DNA of 64,000 nt, taken from contig NC_090698.1 in the NCBI RefSeq assembly GCF_040954835.1, positions 67,153,284 through 67,217,283 on the forward strand, written 5' to 3'. A program made the position numbers and the translations under genes. The notes under the pieces were generated by a model that made no database searches, was not told where the DNA came from, and saw nothing but the letters and a program-made list of their open reading frames with translations. Below, piece by piece: positions 51,001 to 60,204 of this stretch (its first letter is position 1; each line of letters opens with the position of its first letter). The DNA is from Lepisosteus oculatus. Its lineage: Eukaryota > Chordata > Actinopteri > Semionotiformes > Lepisosteidae.

Positions 51001-54000
51001 CTTACCCGCCCCACAGCAGCAGCTCGGAGATGACGGATTCGACCAAGAAGCCCCCCAGGAAGAGGCGCCCAGGCCGGCCGCGGCGCACGGAGGGGCAGGA
51101 CTACGACACCGACTACACGACAGGCGCAGAATCTGCCGATGAGCTGGACGATGAGTGGGAAAGGTGAACGAGCCTTTTCACCTTCAGTTAGACAAGACAA
51201 ATAGAGTGCTTCTAGCTTTCTGCGGACATCAGTTTAATATGCTCTAGCTGTTCAAAGTATTAGGAATTCAGGAGAATAAACTCTCTCAAGTTCAAGTTTA
51301 TTTGTCATTCCAGCCATATACAAGTATACAGAGAGGAGCGAGATATCGTTCTCCAGGTCTACGGTGCGAATACAGACAAGACACTGACAAGACAATGCTA
51401 TAGACAATGTAAACAGACATTTCTGACAGGTTACAGGGGACATAAAGTGCAATGTGCATAGTGCAATTTACTTTACAGGATTGTGCAAACAATTGTGCAA
51501 AGAATACATCAGACAGTATGACTGACATTAGGTAAAAAAGAACTAGGTTTCCAGATTTGGAGTAGGTGCAGTAGGTACCAGGGTGTTGAGGAGCCTGACA
51601 GCCTGTGGGGAAAAAGCTGTTGCAGAGTCTGGGGGCGCTGGCCTGTACACCACGATACCTTTTACCAGCTGGTAGGAGGGCAAAGAGGTTGCAGGAGGGG
51701 TGGGAGGGATTGTCCACAATATTGGAGGCTTTGTGTGTGCAGCGTGTGTGGTCGATGTCCTGAATGGACAGAAAGGGGGCTCCAATGAAGTTTCTCTGGG
51801 GCAGGAAAGCTGTGGTTACCCTGCAGTGTGGGAGATATTTCCATTGGCTCATCTGACCAGAGCAACTGTGAGGCTTTAAATCCGAGTGAAGAAGCCATCT
51901 GGTCTCACTCACTTATTTCACTGCCTCACATTCTGGCGAAATGATGGAAAGGGGCTACACTGCAAGTATTTCAACACCTTGTAGAAAACATCCCACATCC
52001 TATTCTGACTCTGCTTGCTGCCTAGAGAGACCTAGCAAGTTATTTAGGAATAACCGGTAACAAAATACCGGTGTCCCAGGCACATTCTGTTGGTGAGGTT
52101 TAGTAAAAGTTCATTTCAGGCTGTGTTATTTTTTTTTTTCTTTGCCCCCATGATCCTCAGCTCCTGAAAATCCCATCTCCATGGTGCCAGTTGGGCCCCA
52201 TTTCACCTGAGATATACACTCGTACCTCTTTTCACGAATGTTCTTTTAATGAAAATTCAATATTGCCAAGCAAGCGAAGTGTTACCCGCATTTCGAACAG
52301 TGAAAGCCAGCTTTGAAACTACGAAAAAAGCGCTATGAAATTAAATTCTGAAACCTCCACCCATCGTAGAGTGTGAAGAGGAAGGCATTGTGCAACTCAT
52401 CACCTTCCGCTAACTACTATGGGTGAGAGCTAGCAAGAGAATACGGAGTGGCAGGAGAGATCTGTGGTACAGTTCACCATGTCTTATTTCATGTTGTTCA
52501 CTGTTGTGTGCCTCTTACTTTTCATGTAAGCAAATTTGTGGTTTAAACTTTATCGTGGACCTTTGTGAAAATTGTGAGTGTGTGTTTAATTGCACAAAAC
52601 ACAAATACGTAGGGATGATTAGATGCGTCTAACTAGGTAAGCAATTTTTTTTTATTTCTAAAAACACAAACCACAGTATGAATGTTAGTCATTATACTTT
52701 CTTTTGTCATCTTTTGGTGGAAAAAAATAAAAGTAGAGGTGGCATTTCTGGGATCTGGTACAGATGGTAGTTTTTCCTCAGAGGAAATAATGAAAATAGG
52801 TTTTTCTTTTTAAGAATTTTAACTGTCCAGAAGTGTTTCTGGGAATGGATTGCGTTGGTAAAAAGAGATACGGGTGTACTAGGAGCCAAAACAGATCATT
52901 TCCTTTAGAAAAAGAATGAAATGAATACGACTTCTTAGACCTCAGGAAGGGTGTTTCCTGAAGTAGTAAATCCCCCGGGCTTGATCCGAATCCCATCCTT
53001 GTGCTGCAGCGAGTTCCCGCCCATCGCCAGTGAACAGGACAGGCAGGATTACAAGCGGGAGTTCGACAGGGACCATCTGGAGTACAAGAAGCTGCAGGCC
53101 GAGATGGACCAGACCAACAAGAAGCTGTCGGAGTTGGACAGAGAGCTGGATGAGCTGGAAGAAGGCAGCCCACAGTACCTGGTACGTCCGGTCTCGCTGA
53201 ACCTCTGGCGAGCTGCTCCATCGTTTCACCCTGAAAGAAATGCCCTGGTTTTTACTTGTAAGGGCATTTGTGTTGAACTGGTGGTGTGGTGGGGTAACTG
53301 CACAGCAGGGTCTGCATGTGCTGACTGGTACAGAAGGAAAAGGGCATTAAGAGCACTGTGTTAGTCTTCACTTTAAGGTATCTGAAGGTGTCCAAGGTGT
53401 TTTTTAGATGTCAAAATAATTGGTGTGTCACTACATAGAGCTGCAGTTCACACTTTACTGGGAGGGTTTAAAAATGATGAGGGAGAGTTAATGGATGCCT
53501 TTCCAGCATATTAGTTTTGGAATTATTCCAATCATCCCATCAGGTGAAAGTAACACTTCGGTCTGGCCAGCAGGGTGTTGTAAGAAACCAAGTGAGTTTA
53601 AATTAGCAGCACAACAGAACAGGCGCACAAGACGAATCTAGCTAGTGAGTACTTGCTGCCAGCCCAAGTACCCACTACCCCACATCTGCACCTCAACCTG
53701 GTCTTGTTTGTATATTGTAACAAACGCTCCAGGTTCTGTGTCAGCAGCGGGGAGAATGACCGGCTTTGTTACAGTAAGGGAGTGATAATCACAGGCAGAC
53801 AGGACACGGGGGAGGGTTTCATGTTATTTTAGCTGATTACTGTAAGTTTGTGGTCACTGCTTTTTATTTTAGTGATTTAAATGAACTTAAAGCCCATGCA
53901 TTTAGTTTAGTGAGTTAATTATCTGGAAAGATGACGTGTTGTTTTTGGCAGCTACACAGTGTTTCCATTTCAGGTGAGCTCTACACTACCTAACCGAATG

Positions 54001-55299
54001 CCTCGCTCACGGCAAAGCTGGAAAACGCAATTGTTCTAGGCGTGGAGAAGTTGATTGAAGGGTGGCCCATAAACCCTGCTGGACTGGTGGCTCTTCAGGA
54101 TGAGGGCTGGCCACTCCGGCTCTTGTGAAGGGGCTTGGTGTCCCCCTCGTCAGCGTGGTCACAAAATGATGCTACACCTAGGTTTTCACTGACCGCCCTT
54201 TTAATTTTTGATTCTTTCACTTATTTTAACAGGATGCCGTTGACGAATACCACAGACTGAAGGATATAAAGAAGGTGGGTTCATGTATAAGTGTATGCAG
54301 GTTCCATGTGAGTTCTTCTAATCGTGTAAGGCAGAGGTTCCCAGTGCTGGTCCTGGAGGCTCACACGCCTGCTGGTTCTCTTTCCAGCTCAGCTCGGTTG
54401 CCTAAACTCAACTAACGGTTTGGCTTGATTGGAATATTTTTGGAAGTCTTTGTCTGCTCAAGTTTGGGATTTTACTTATGAAATGCAACGATTAAGTGGT
54501 TTCTTATTTCAGTTTGAGAGGATAAGATTAAAAATATGTAATTTTCCTGTTGGTGCCTGTGAAGACAATTCTTCGGGAGTAAGATATAATGGAAGCTTGG
54601 GAATAGTGTGTTTTTAAGCTTTTGGAGCACCAATATATACCATATCATTTCCATATTTAAATAAAAAGAGTCTGCAAAAATGGCAGGTACATGATGAGCT
54701 AAGGCATGTTTAAATTATATAAATTGGAAAAAACAATTATCCCAAGAGGAAAATAAAGAACTAATGGTGAACATTCCTGCTTAAGACTGCTAAACAAAAC
54801 AGTTGTGCAGAAACTGAGGTTTGTGAGTGTCATAAGGCATTGTGGAGGGCAGCATGGCTTTTAAAACTGTCCCCCACAACTCTTGGGTTCTGGATTTGGT
54901 TCTTGACTGGGTATCTAGTAGTCTACATGTTCTCCTCGCATTTGGATGGGTTCCTTTGGGGTGCTTTGATTTTTTTTTTTCTTGGAAGTTGTCCCTGTTG
55001 GTATGTATATACTGTATATCCATGGGATATAGGATATTGACTTGATCTCTTTCAGGCCGATGTGGGGATGGTGCCGGGAAACTGATGGAATAAAAAGAAG
55101 CTATTCCTGATCGTTGTGAATTGAAGGAGAATATTTCTCTGCTTTTTTTTTTTTGGTTGACCGAAAGCGATTAATTGCATTTTTCTTTTCAATTTTGCAG
55201 TCTTCCGACTACCAGAAGAAAAAGCAGCGCTGTAAATATCTGAAAGGGAAACTGTCCCACATCAAAAAGATGGTCAGCGACTATGATCGGCAAGCGTGA
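41953..55299 (+). CDS. ocln: Occludin, full-length, eight coding exons
   Basis: Integral protein of bicellular tight junctions. Coding exons: 41953-42005, 42705-43380, 43779-43949, 47527-47654, 50966-51163, 53010-53181, 54233-54274, 55201-55299. All phases join and give 512 aa (human 522). The N-terminus [14 protein letters not shown] resembles that of human occludin. Four membrane segments lie near 59-84, 139-161, 171-196 and 244-270. Loop 1 is Gly/Tyr-rich (about 88-135), and loop 2 has the paired cysteines C216 and C237. Cytoplasmic tail: a basic [10 protein letters not shown] stretch (374-383), the conserved cluster DYDTDYTT (388-395) that in mammals carries Src and CK2/PKC sites, and the occludin/ELL coiled coil (about 410-512) ending [15 protein letters not shown]. 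The long 3' UTR ends near 56395. Nothing looks broken. Confidence 0.96.
42190..42282 (+). mobile_element. tRNA-SINE 3' fragment
   Basis: AAGACAAATTCCTAATGCAA followed by GAAATTGTATATGGCCAATG matches the tail of the SINE at 6566-6822 in the opposite orientation. It lies between the first two coding exons of ocln. Confidence 0.6.
42705..43380 (+). CDS. ocln: ocln main membrane exon (residues 18-243)
   Basis: Acceptor TTCTCCCGTTCCAG at 42704. The exon encodes [32 protein letters not shown]1-TM3 and loop 2, ending CCGCAGGAG|GTTAGT in phase 0. The open frame extends 5' of the acceptor but has no occludin similarity there. Confidence 0.95.
43779..43949 (+). CDS. ocln: ocln TM4 exon (residues 244-300)
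   Basis: Acceptor CTTTTCAG at 43778. Encodes [20 protein letters not shown] and the juxtamembrane [13 protein letters not shown] as in occludin. Ends GAATGG|GTAAGT, phase 0. Confidence 0.94.
47015..47285 (-). repeat. Unclassified interspersed repeat
   Basis: The minus strand contains CTTTACACAAAGGGCTGTGG, then GTGTGGAACAAGCTG. The same phrase, degenerate, is at 31330-31520. It lies in ocln intron 3. Confidence 0.5.
47527..47654 (+). CDS. ocln: ocln cytoplasmic linker exon (residues 301-342 plus two bases)
   Basis: Acceptor CTTGTCTGTGCAG at 47526. Reads [18 protein letters not shown] through KPNKGNYP and ends AT|GTAAGT. VKNVS is shared with human occludin. A DYPD motif occurs twice. Confidence 0.9.
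49195..49460. repeat. Diverged SINE-body-like sequence
   Basis: GAATTTGACCAGGACGCCAG, then GTTAACTCCTGTTTTT and CCCTGGGATCCTCAGTG, recalls the TTTGGCCAGGACACC ... CCCTGGGTTTT section of the 5S-SINE body. Weak. Confidence 0.35.
50966..51163 (+). CDS. ocln: ocln basic/phospho-cluster exon (residues 343-408 plus two bases)
   Basis: Acceptor TTGCCAATCGCAG at 50965. Encodes [10 protein letters not shown], then the basic [10 protein letters not shown] and [20 protein letters not shown], the tail segment best conserved in occludins. Donor AG|GTGAAC. Confidence 0.93.
51270..51860 (-). mobile_element. LINE C-terminus and 3' end, antisense in ocln intron 5
   Basis: The minus-strand frame has [20 protein letters not shown] and [11 protein letters not shown], the typical fish L2/Rex1-type LINE C-terminus. 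The same 3' tail as 8391-8580 follows. Degenerate. Confidence 0.7.
53010..53181 (+). CDS. ocln: ocln ELL coiled-coil exon (residues 409-466)
   Basis: Acceptor CTTGTGCTGCAG at 53009. Encodes [18 protein letters not shown] through [21 protein letters not shown], a clear heptad-like coiled coil. Ends CTG|GTACGT, phase 0. Confidence 0.94.
54233..54274 (+). CDS. ocln: ocln small exon (residues 467-480)
   Basis: A 42-nt exon after TTATTTTAACAG encodes [14 protein letters not shown], matching the DEYNRLKQVK segment of human occludin. Donor AAG|GTGGGT. Confidence 0.92.
54330..54420 (+). repeat. MITE terminal fragment
   Basis: GAGGTTCCCAGTGCTGGTCC, then TGGAGGCTCACACGCCTGC, resembles the terminal sequence of the MITE at 20051-20347. 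It lies in ocln intron 7. Confidence 0.4.
55201..55299 (+). CDS. ocln: ocln last coding exon (residues 481-512 and stop)
   Basis: Acceptor TTCAATTTTGCAG at 55200. Encodes [20 protein letters not shown], then [12 protein letters not shown] and TGA at 55297-55299. Confidence 0.95.
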   Translation, partial: SSDYQKKKQRCKYLKGKLSHIKKMVSDYDRQA

Positions 55300-56395
55300 G
55301 CGAGCAAGCCACAGTGCCAACCGGAGCCTGCCCACTCGTCAGTGCTAAGAAACGGGAGGAGGAGATTGAGGGGGGCAGTTTTCTAGGCTATCTTGTATGA
55401 ATGGGAGGCCTCTGGTATTGATTGATGATGTGTTCCTTTTTCTTTTTTTTTTTTTTTAAACCCTAAGGACTAGAAGAAAGTTTCCTGGAAGTGATCTGAA
55501 AGATTAGTCTTCTAATTTTTAAACTATGAGACTGGGCAAGATAGTTTTGATATTTAACTTTTTCTCATGTCTAAGGGAAACCTTTTACTGCATGATTTAG
55601 CCTTTTGACATAAGATTGAGCAGACACATAGACTAACAGTGCTTCCACAACTTTATCCTTTTTTTTATTTCTATAAAATACGTAGTTGTACACTAAATAA
55701 CTCTTCTAATGGGCATGCTAAAATATTTGAATTGGGTATTTTGATTGGCTCGGAATGGGCATCTTCCAGTTCAGTTTTATATTTTATTACAGTTATGTTT
55801 GGAAGCCTTCAATCTTCAATTTTTTTTTTTTAATTTCCTGCCATTAAAAGCACGCCTTACGCTGAGAAAAGGATGTGCAAACCATTTCCCCCCGTTTAAT
55901 ATTTTGGATACACGTGGATGTTTTCGACTCAGGAAAAACATTTTCTGCTCTGAAAAAAAATTCTTAGACTGTACAAGTAAAATGTGTTACTAAATAGATA
56001 TTTTAACATGCTTTCTAAGTGAAAATGCTATATATGCTGTGACAGTCTTTTTAATCCAGTGAATATTTTGTAAATATAGTTTTGATATGTTGGATATACC
56101 AATCTGCTGAAATGTGTATATTTCTTTAGCTTTTTTAACATTCTGTATTTTATCTGTTGATGTGAATAATGCTTGATGTTGTGTCTTTCTTAATATGGTT
56201 CTTGGCCTTTCATTAAACCACTGCAAAACACCATTACAAAGCAGCATTTTATACTGCTTAAGAAATGAGATTAATTACTTTGTTGGACCTGATTAGACTT
56301 ACTTTTGTTTTATTAGTGATCATAGATTAAGTAAACTAGGTTGAAATATTTTTATTTTGGATAAATAGACAATAAAGTACTTTAAGACAAAAACC
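55300..56395 (+). other. ocln: ocln 3' UTR
   Basis: AT-rich UTR. ATTAAA at 56212-56217 and a good AATAAA at 56371-56376 give two plausible polyadenylation sites; the latter probably ends the transcript near 56395. Confidence 0.6.
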
Positions 56396-57414
56396 TGAAT
56401 GTCATTAATTTATGGTAAATGTTTGTATTGTCTTATTCCTTGTTTAGTTTTTCAATGGAAGATTATAAAGCAGTAAATAAACTTCTGAATGGAGTGAAAT
56501 ACCACTGCGATCAAAGATCAGTGTCTTACTGATAATTATACAAACGTATACTACAGTTGTGATTTGAACATGGCTAATATTTGAGGGGTTGAGGGTTGAG
56601 ACAGCAACTGTATCTGTAGATTGTAGTGAAATACACATTTCTTTGTATGTGGCAAACAAGCAAATTTCACCACCTCTAACTTGGGAAGATTGAACAAATC
56701 CATCCCCAACACAATAAATGTAGACCATCTACTGTATCTGCCTCTGTAGCATTCTACATGAATTGGGGATTATTGGTCTGGTTTGCTGATTACTAAATCC
56801 ACTACACCCTCATTGTGATCGAAACTAGCATGAGTTCATATTCCTGATCGAAATGCATGCTTGTGGTTGCCGCAGAGAAAAATACAATTTTGCCATCTTT
56901 ACAAAATCTTAGTTACCATGAATATTCTGTTTTATGCCATCATGTAAAATTATATACTGTAGCAGTGAAACATGAACCAGAGAACACAAGGGGAACTTAC
57001 ATCATAACTGGTACACCATCATGATTCAACACGTCCATTCAAAAGGCTTTTTTCTTGAGCATTGTTCAGTTTTGGTCACCAAAGCTGAGCATTTTGAAGC
57101 CATCTACAACCATCACATTCTGGAAGTAAAATGTTCAATTTTTCCATGCCTTCCTCTTATTCTGGTGTACTGTAAAGTTATTCAGAGAGCAGGTAACTGC
57201 AGTTATCACAGCTGATTGTGACTTCAATTGTGTATGGTCTGCTGTCGATAGGTTTTACAAGTGTAAGCAATCAACAGTTCAAAACATTTCAGTTTGAGTC
57301 CTTTGGTTTATATTTATGTCTTGCCTTCATCTAATCACTTCCAGAGCTATGGAAAACCTGGATGAGATTATTTTAACACAGTCTGATCATCCTTCTATCC
57401 ATGTTATAACCTGT
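56396..57414. other. Intergenic after ocln, nothing recognised
   Basis: AT-rich sequence without coding similarity. Confidence 0.4.
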
Positions 57415-57715
57415 TTATCCAGTACTGGGTCGCGGAGGAGATGGAGCCTATCCCAACATCCCAACAGGCTCAAGGCAGGATACACTCCGGGCAGAACGCT
57501 AGCCCGTTGCAGGGCACACATAAGACACAGAGTTGCACACAGTCACACCATAGCCAATTTACCCAGAAGCCAATGAACCTTGCAGTATGTCTTTGGAGCG
57601 CCCAGAGAAAACCCACATGAACTAGGGGAGAACATACACCACTTCAGGCAGACAGCACCTGAACCTAGGACCCCAGCACTGTGAAGCAGCTATACTAAGC
57701 ACTGAGTCACTGTTG
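57415..57715 (-). repeat. SINE/MITE-type repeat, minus orientation
   Basis: It carries complements of the phrases seen at 505-820 and 2115-2265, such as GGAGAACATACACC, CAGCACTGTGAAGCAGC and the GGATACACTCCGGGC/ACGCTAGCCCGTTGCAGGGC section. Confidence 0.6.
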
Positions 57716-57834
57716 AGGTCATGCACATGACATATTTCCATAATTTGTGCATGTTTTTTTTACTTTGCTGAATTAATCTGATAAAGAACATTTAGTTAAC
57801 CGTATTGAAAATAGTAATGTTTCTTTACACCATG
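57617..57834 (+). repeat. Left arm of an inverted duplication
   Basis: This segment runs through the SINE head and unique flanking DNA. Its reverse complement recurs at 58238-58460 with scattered differences (for example ATCAGATTAATTCAGCAAAG). Confidence 0.8.
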
Positions 57835-58125
57835 GAAAAATAACTTAGATTATACTCCAATTCTTATAAAAGACCAAAAGGGGAGTTTAGAATTCTCAAG
57901 TGTGCTTGATTTCAATCATCGGAGTTGGTTTCTGAATACACATTTGTGTATATTTTATTCTATATATAGAATACTACCCCAAAATATTAGCAATACCAAT
58001 AAAATATTAGCAAATAGGTAATAAAAACCCAGATTGGTAGCTTTTATTATTGTTTGAGGAGTATTGATGATGTTAAATGTTAAATAATGTTAGATGTTAA
58101 ATAATAATAATACCTTACAGGTAAT

Positions 58126-58457
58126 AGTTGTTCAGGTGGGTAGCTGTGTCAGCATGCGTAGGCTGCAAAGGAACAAGTAATAGGTTTATTCCATGCTGAA
58201 AAAAGAAAGAAAACACAACGTTTCGGCCGTGGTGTCCAGAAACATTATTATTTTCAATAGAGTTAACTAAACGTTTTTTTTTTTATCAGATTAATTCAGC
58301 AAAGTAAAAACAAACATGCATACATTTTGAAAATATGTAATATGTATGACCTCAACAGTGACTCAGTGCTTAGTATAGCTGCTTCACAGTGCTGGGGTCC
58401 TAGGTTCAGTTTCTGGGGTGCTATCTGACTGAAGTTGTGTATGTTCCCCCCTAGTTC
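58126..58457. mobile_element. Composite insertion: Penelope-like end plus inverted copy of nearby DNA
   Basis: It is flanked by an exact 19-bp direct repeat ATAATACCTTACAGGTAAT (58107-58125 and 58458-58476). The first part (to about 58237) is a minus-strand Penelope-like end. The second part (58238-58457) is the inverted copy of 57617-57834. Confidence 0.75.
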
Positions 58458-58476
58458 ATAATACCTTACAGGTAAT

Positions 58477-60126
58477 GCCGACTTTATAAACCTCTATTAT
58501 AATTTAAGTCTTTTATAAACCTACATTTTGAAAACAACAGTGTAGTTAAGTATTATTTTGATTTTAACAGTCTTTATATACATTACAGAATGTAAACTCA
58601 CATCTTCTCTACACTAGATGAAAACTAAAAACTTCATATCAAGCCAACGATCTCCGTGATTTACAAACATCAGGATTTACAGAACGGACGTGGAACTATT
58701 CTTCATTAGTCTTGTGTGCGGGGGTCTCATTTCGTGAAACACCATTTATTTTTCTTAGTTTACCGATTTGCGTGTAAGTCATTGTATTTCTATCGTTCTT
58801 GTTACTATTTTAAGCATATTTATTATGGGTATATTAATAGTTTCCTAATTGTGGTAGCACAATGTCTACGTAATTATAAGAACATCAATATAACCTTAGA
58901 AATGGTTTACAAAGGTGTAATTTTTGAATAAAATTGTAGGCTTCATTTTTCTTTCGTAATAAGTTAGTCAAATATTTCTGGCTTTACCTTTTCAAAATTA
59001 GAAGAATCATAAATTTTGGACTTTGGGACTTACTGTTTTAAAGCAGGGATGCAACTTTTGTAATGTGGGCGAAACGCGTTAATCAAACCTAGATTAATAT
59101 TTGATCTGCTTGTTCTGTAATCTGAAGATATTTTATAGTTTAAACTATAGAAGTTTAAACTTTTCTTAAGACTAAATCAGACTTGGAGGTTGGTAAAAAT
59201 CATCCATAAACAGGTACTCGAAAATACAAAAGAAAGTGTTTTCCGTACCACAGTCCGGAAAAAATAAAGTATAAATGCTGCACCAAAACAGAATAGCAAC
59301 TTTAGCTGTAATGTTTAAGGGATTTTTGAAATATGAGTAACGCATTGTTTCATTAGATATTTTTAAAAGAAAACCGTTTACAGTGCACTTAGTTATATAT
59401 GTATCTAATATTAATTATACTGTTAAGAATTTAGGTGTGCTAGATTACAAGCCATACTGTGTCTTAAAATACATTTTTTTCATAATATGGGAATATTTTT
59501 TCCCTGATGAACAAGAAAAAATCTAAAATGATTCTTAATAATTAAGCGTGTTATATTGTGCTTTTATGAAACGGTTTGTCTGCTTCATGCACTACTGGAG
59601 TACAACAGCATCACTTACACAGTGTATCAGGTTGGGAAATGTGAAGTTATACATGATTTGATATACAATAATGATTGATGGTCTGATTCCTCAGAAATGT
59701 ATTTTACACACACAGAGGGACTTACAAAATACAAAAATGCTTTAGTTGCCAGAACAATTAGGGTTAAGACTAGGTAGTATGGGCCTGGTTTTAATCTCTT
59801 TGAAAGGACAGCACCTCCTCCTATGGAAATTCTGGTCCATTGGAAGGAATGTGAGTTAGTAGTTACAGAAGCGAATTGTAATGCCATTACTGACCAAGCA
59901 AAGGCTCGCTTATCTTCTGCGTCTGAGATGTGTCGGGATCAGGTTAGAAGGCTGTGACTTTCCCGCCGTGTTCCTGGGTTTCATTGGCCTGTTTGCTTAA
60001 GCATTAAAACTTTTCTGTACTTTGATGTCAAGCACGAGTCGAAACAGATATGTTAACGATAACGTGGAATTTTTGTTTAATTACACAAAAGACTGTTCTC
60101 ACTCTTTATTTTCCTTGGTTCGTCAG
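58477..60126 (+). other. Upstream region of gtf2h2
   Basis: AT-rich to about 59880. A slightly more CpG-containing stretch at 59890-59990 includes CAG|GTTAGA at 59942 and an inverted CCAAT (ATTGG, about 59980), and may hold the promoter and a non-coding first exon of gtf2h2. Weak evidence. Confidence 0.3.
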
Positions 60127-60204
60127 GAAATAGCTTGAAATAAACAGAATGGACGAAGAGCCCGAAAGAACCAAACGCTGGGAAGGAGGCTATGAGCGGA
60201 CATG
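60127..60204 (+). CDS. gtf2h2: gtf2h2 start exon (22 nt leader plus residues 1-18 and two bases)
   Basis: Acceptor TTGGTTCGTCAG at 60126. ATG at 60149 gives [18 protein letters not shown]; donor TG|GTGAGT. An in-frame upstream stop lies in the leader. Confidence 0.92.

Noticed and set aside
51298-51912. 204-residue minus-strand frame
   Set aside because: It is a degenerate LINE C-terminus and tail within an ocln intron.
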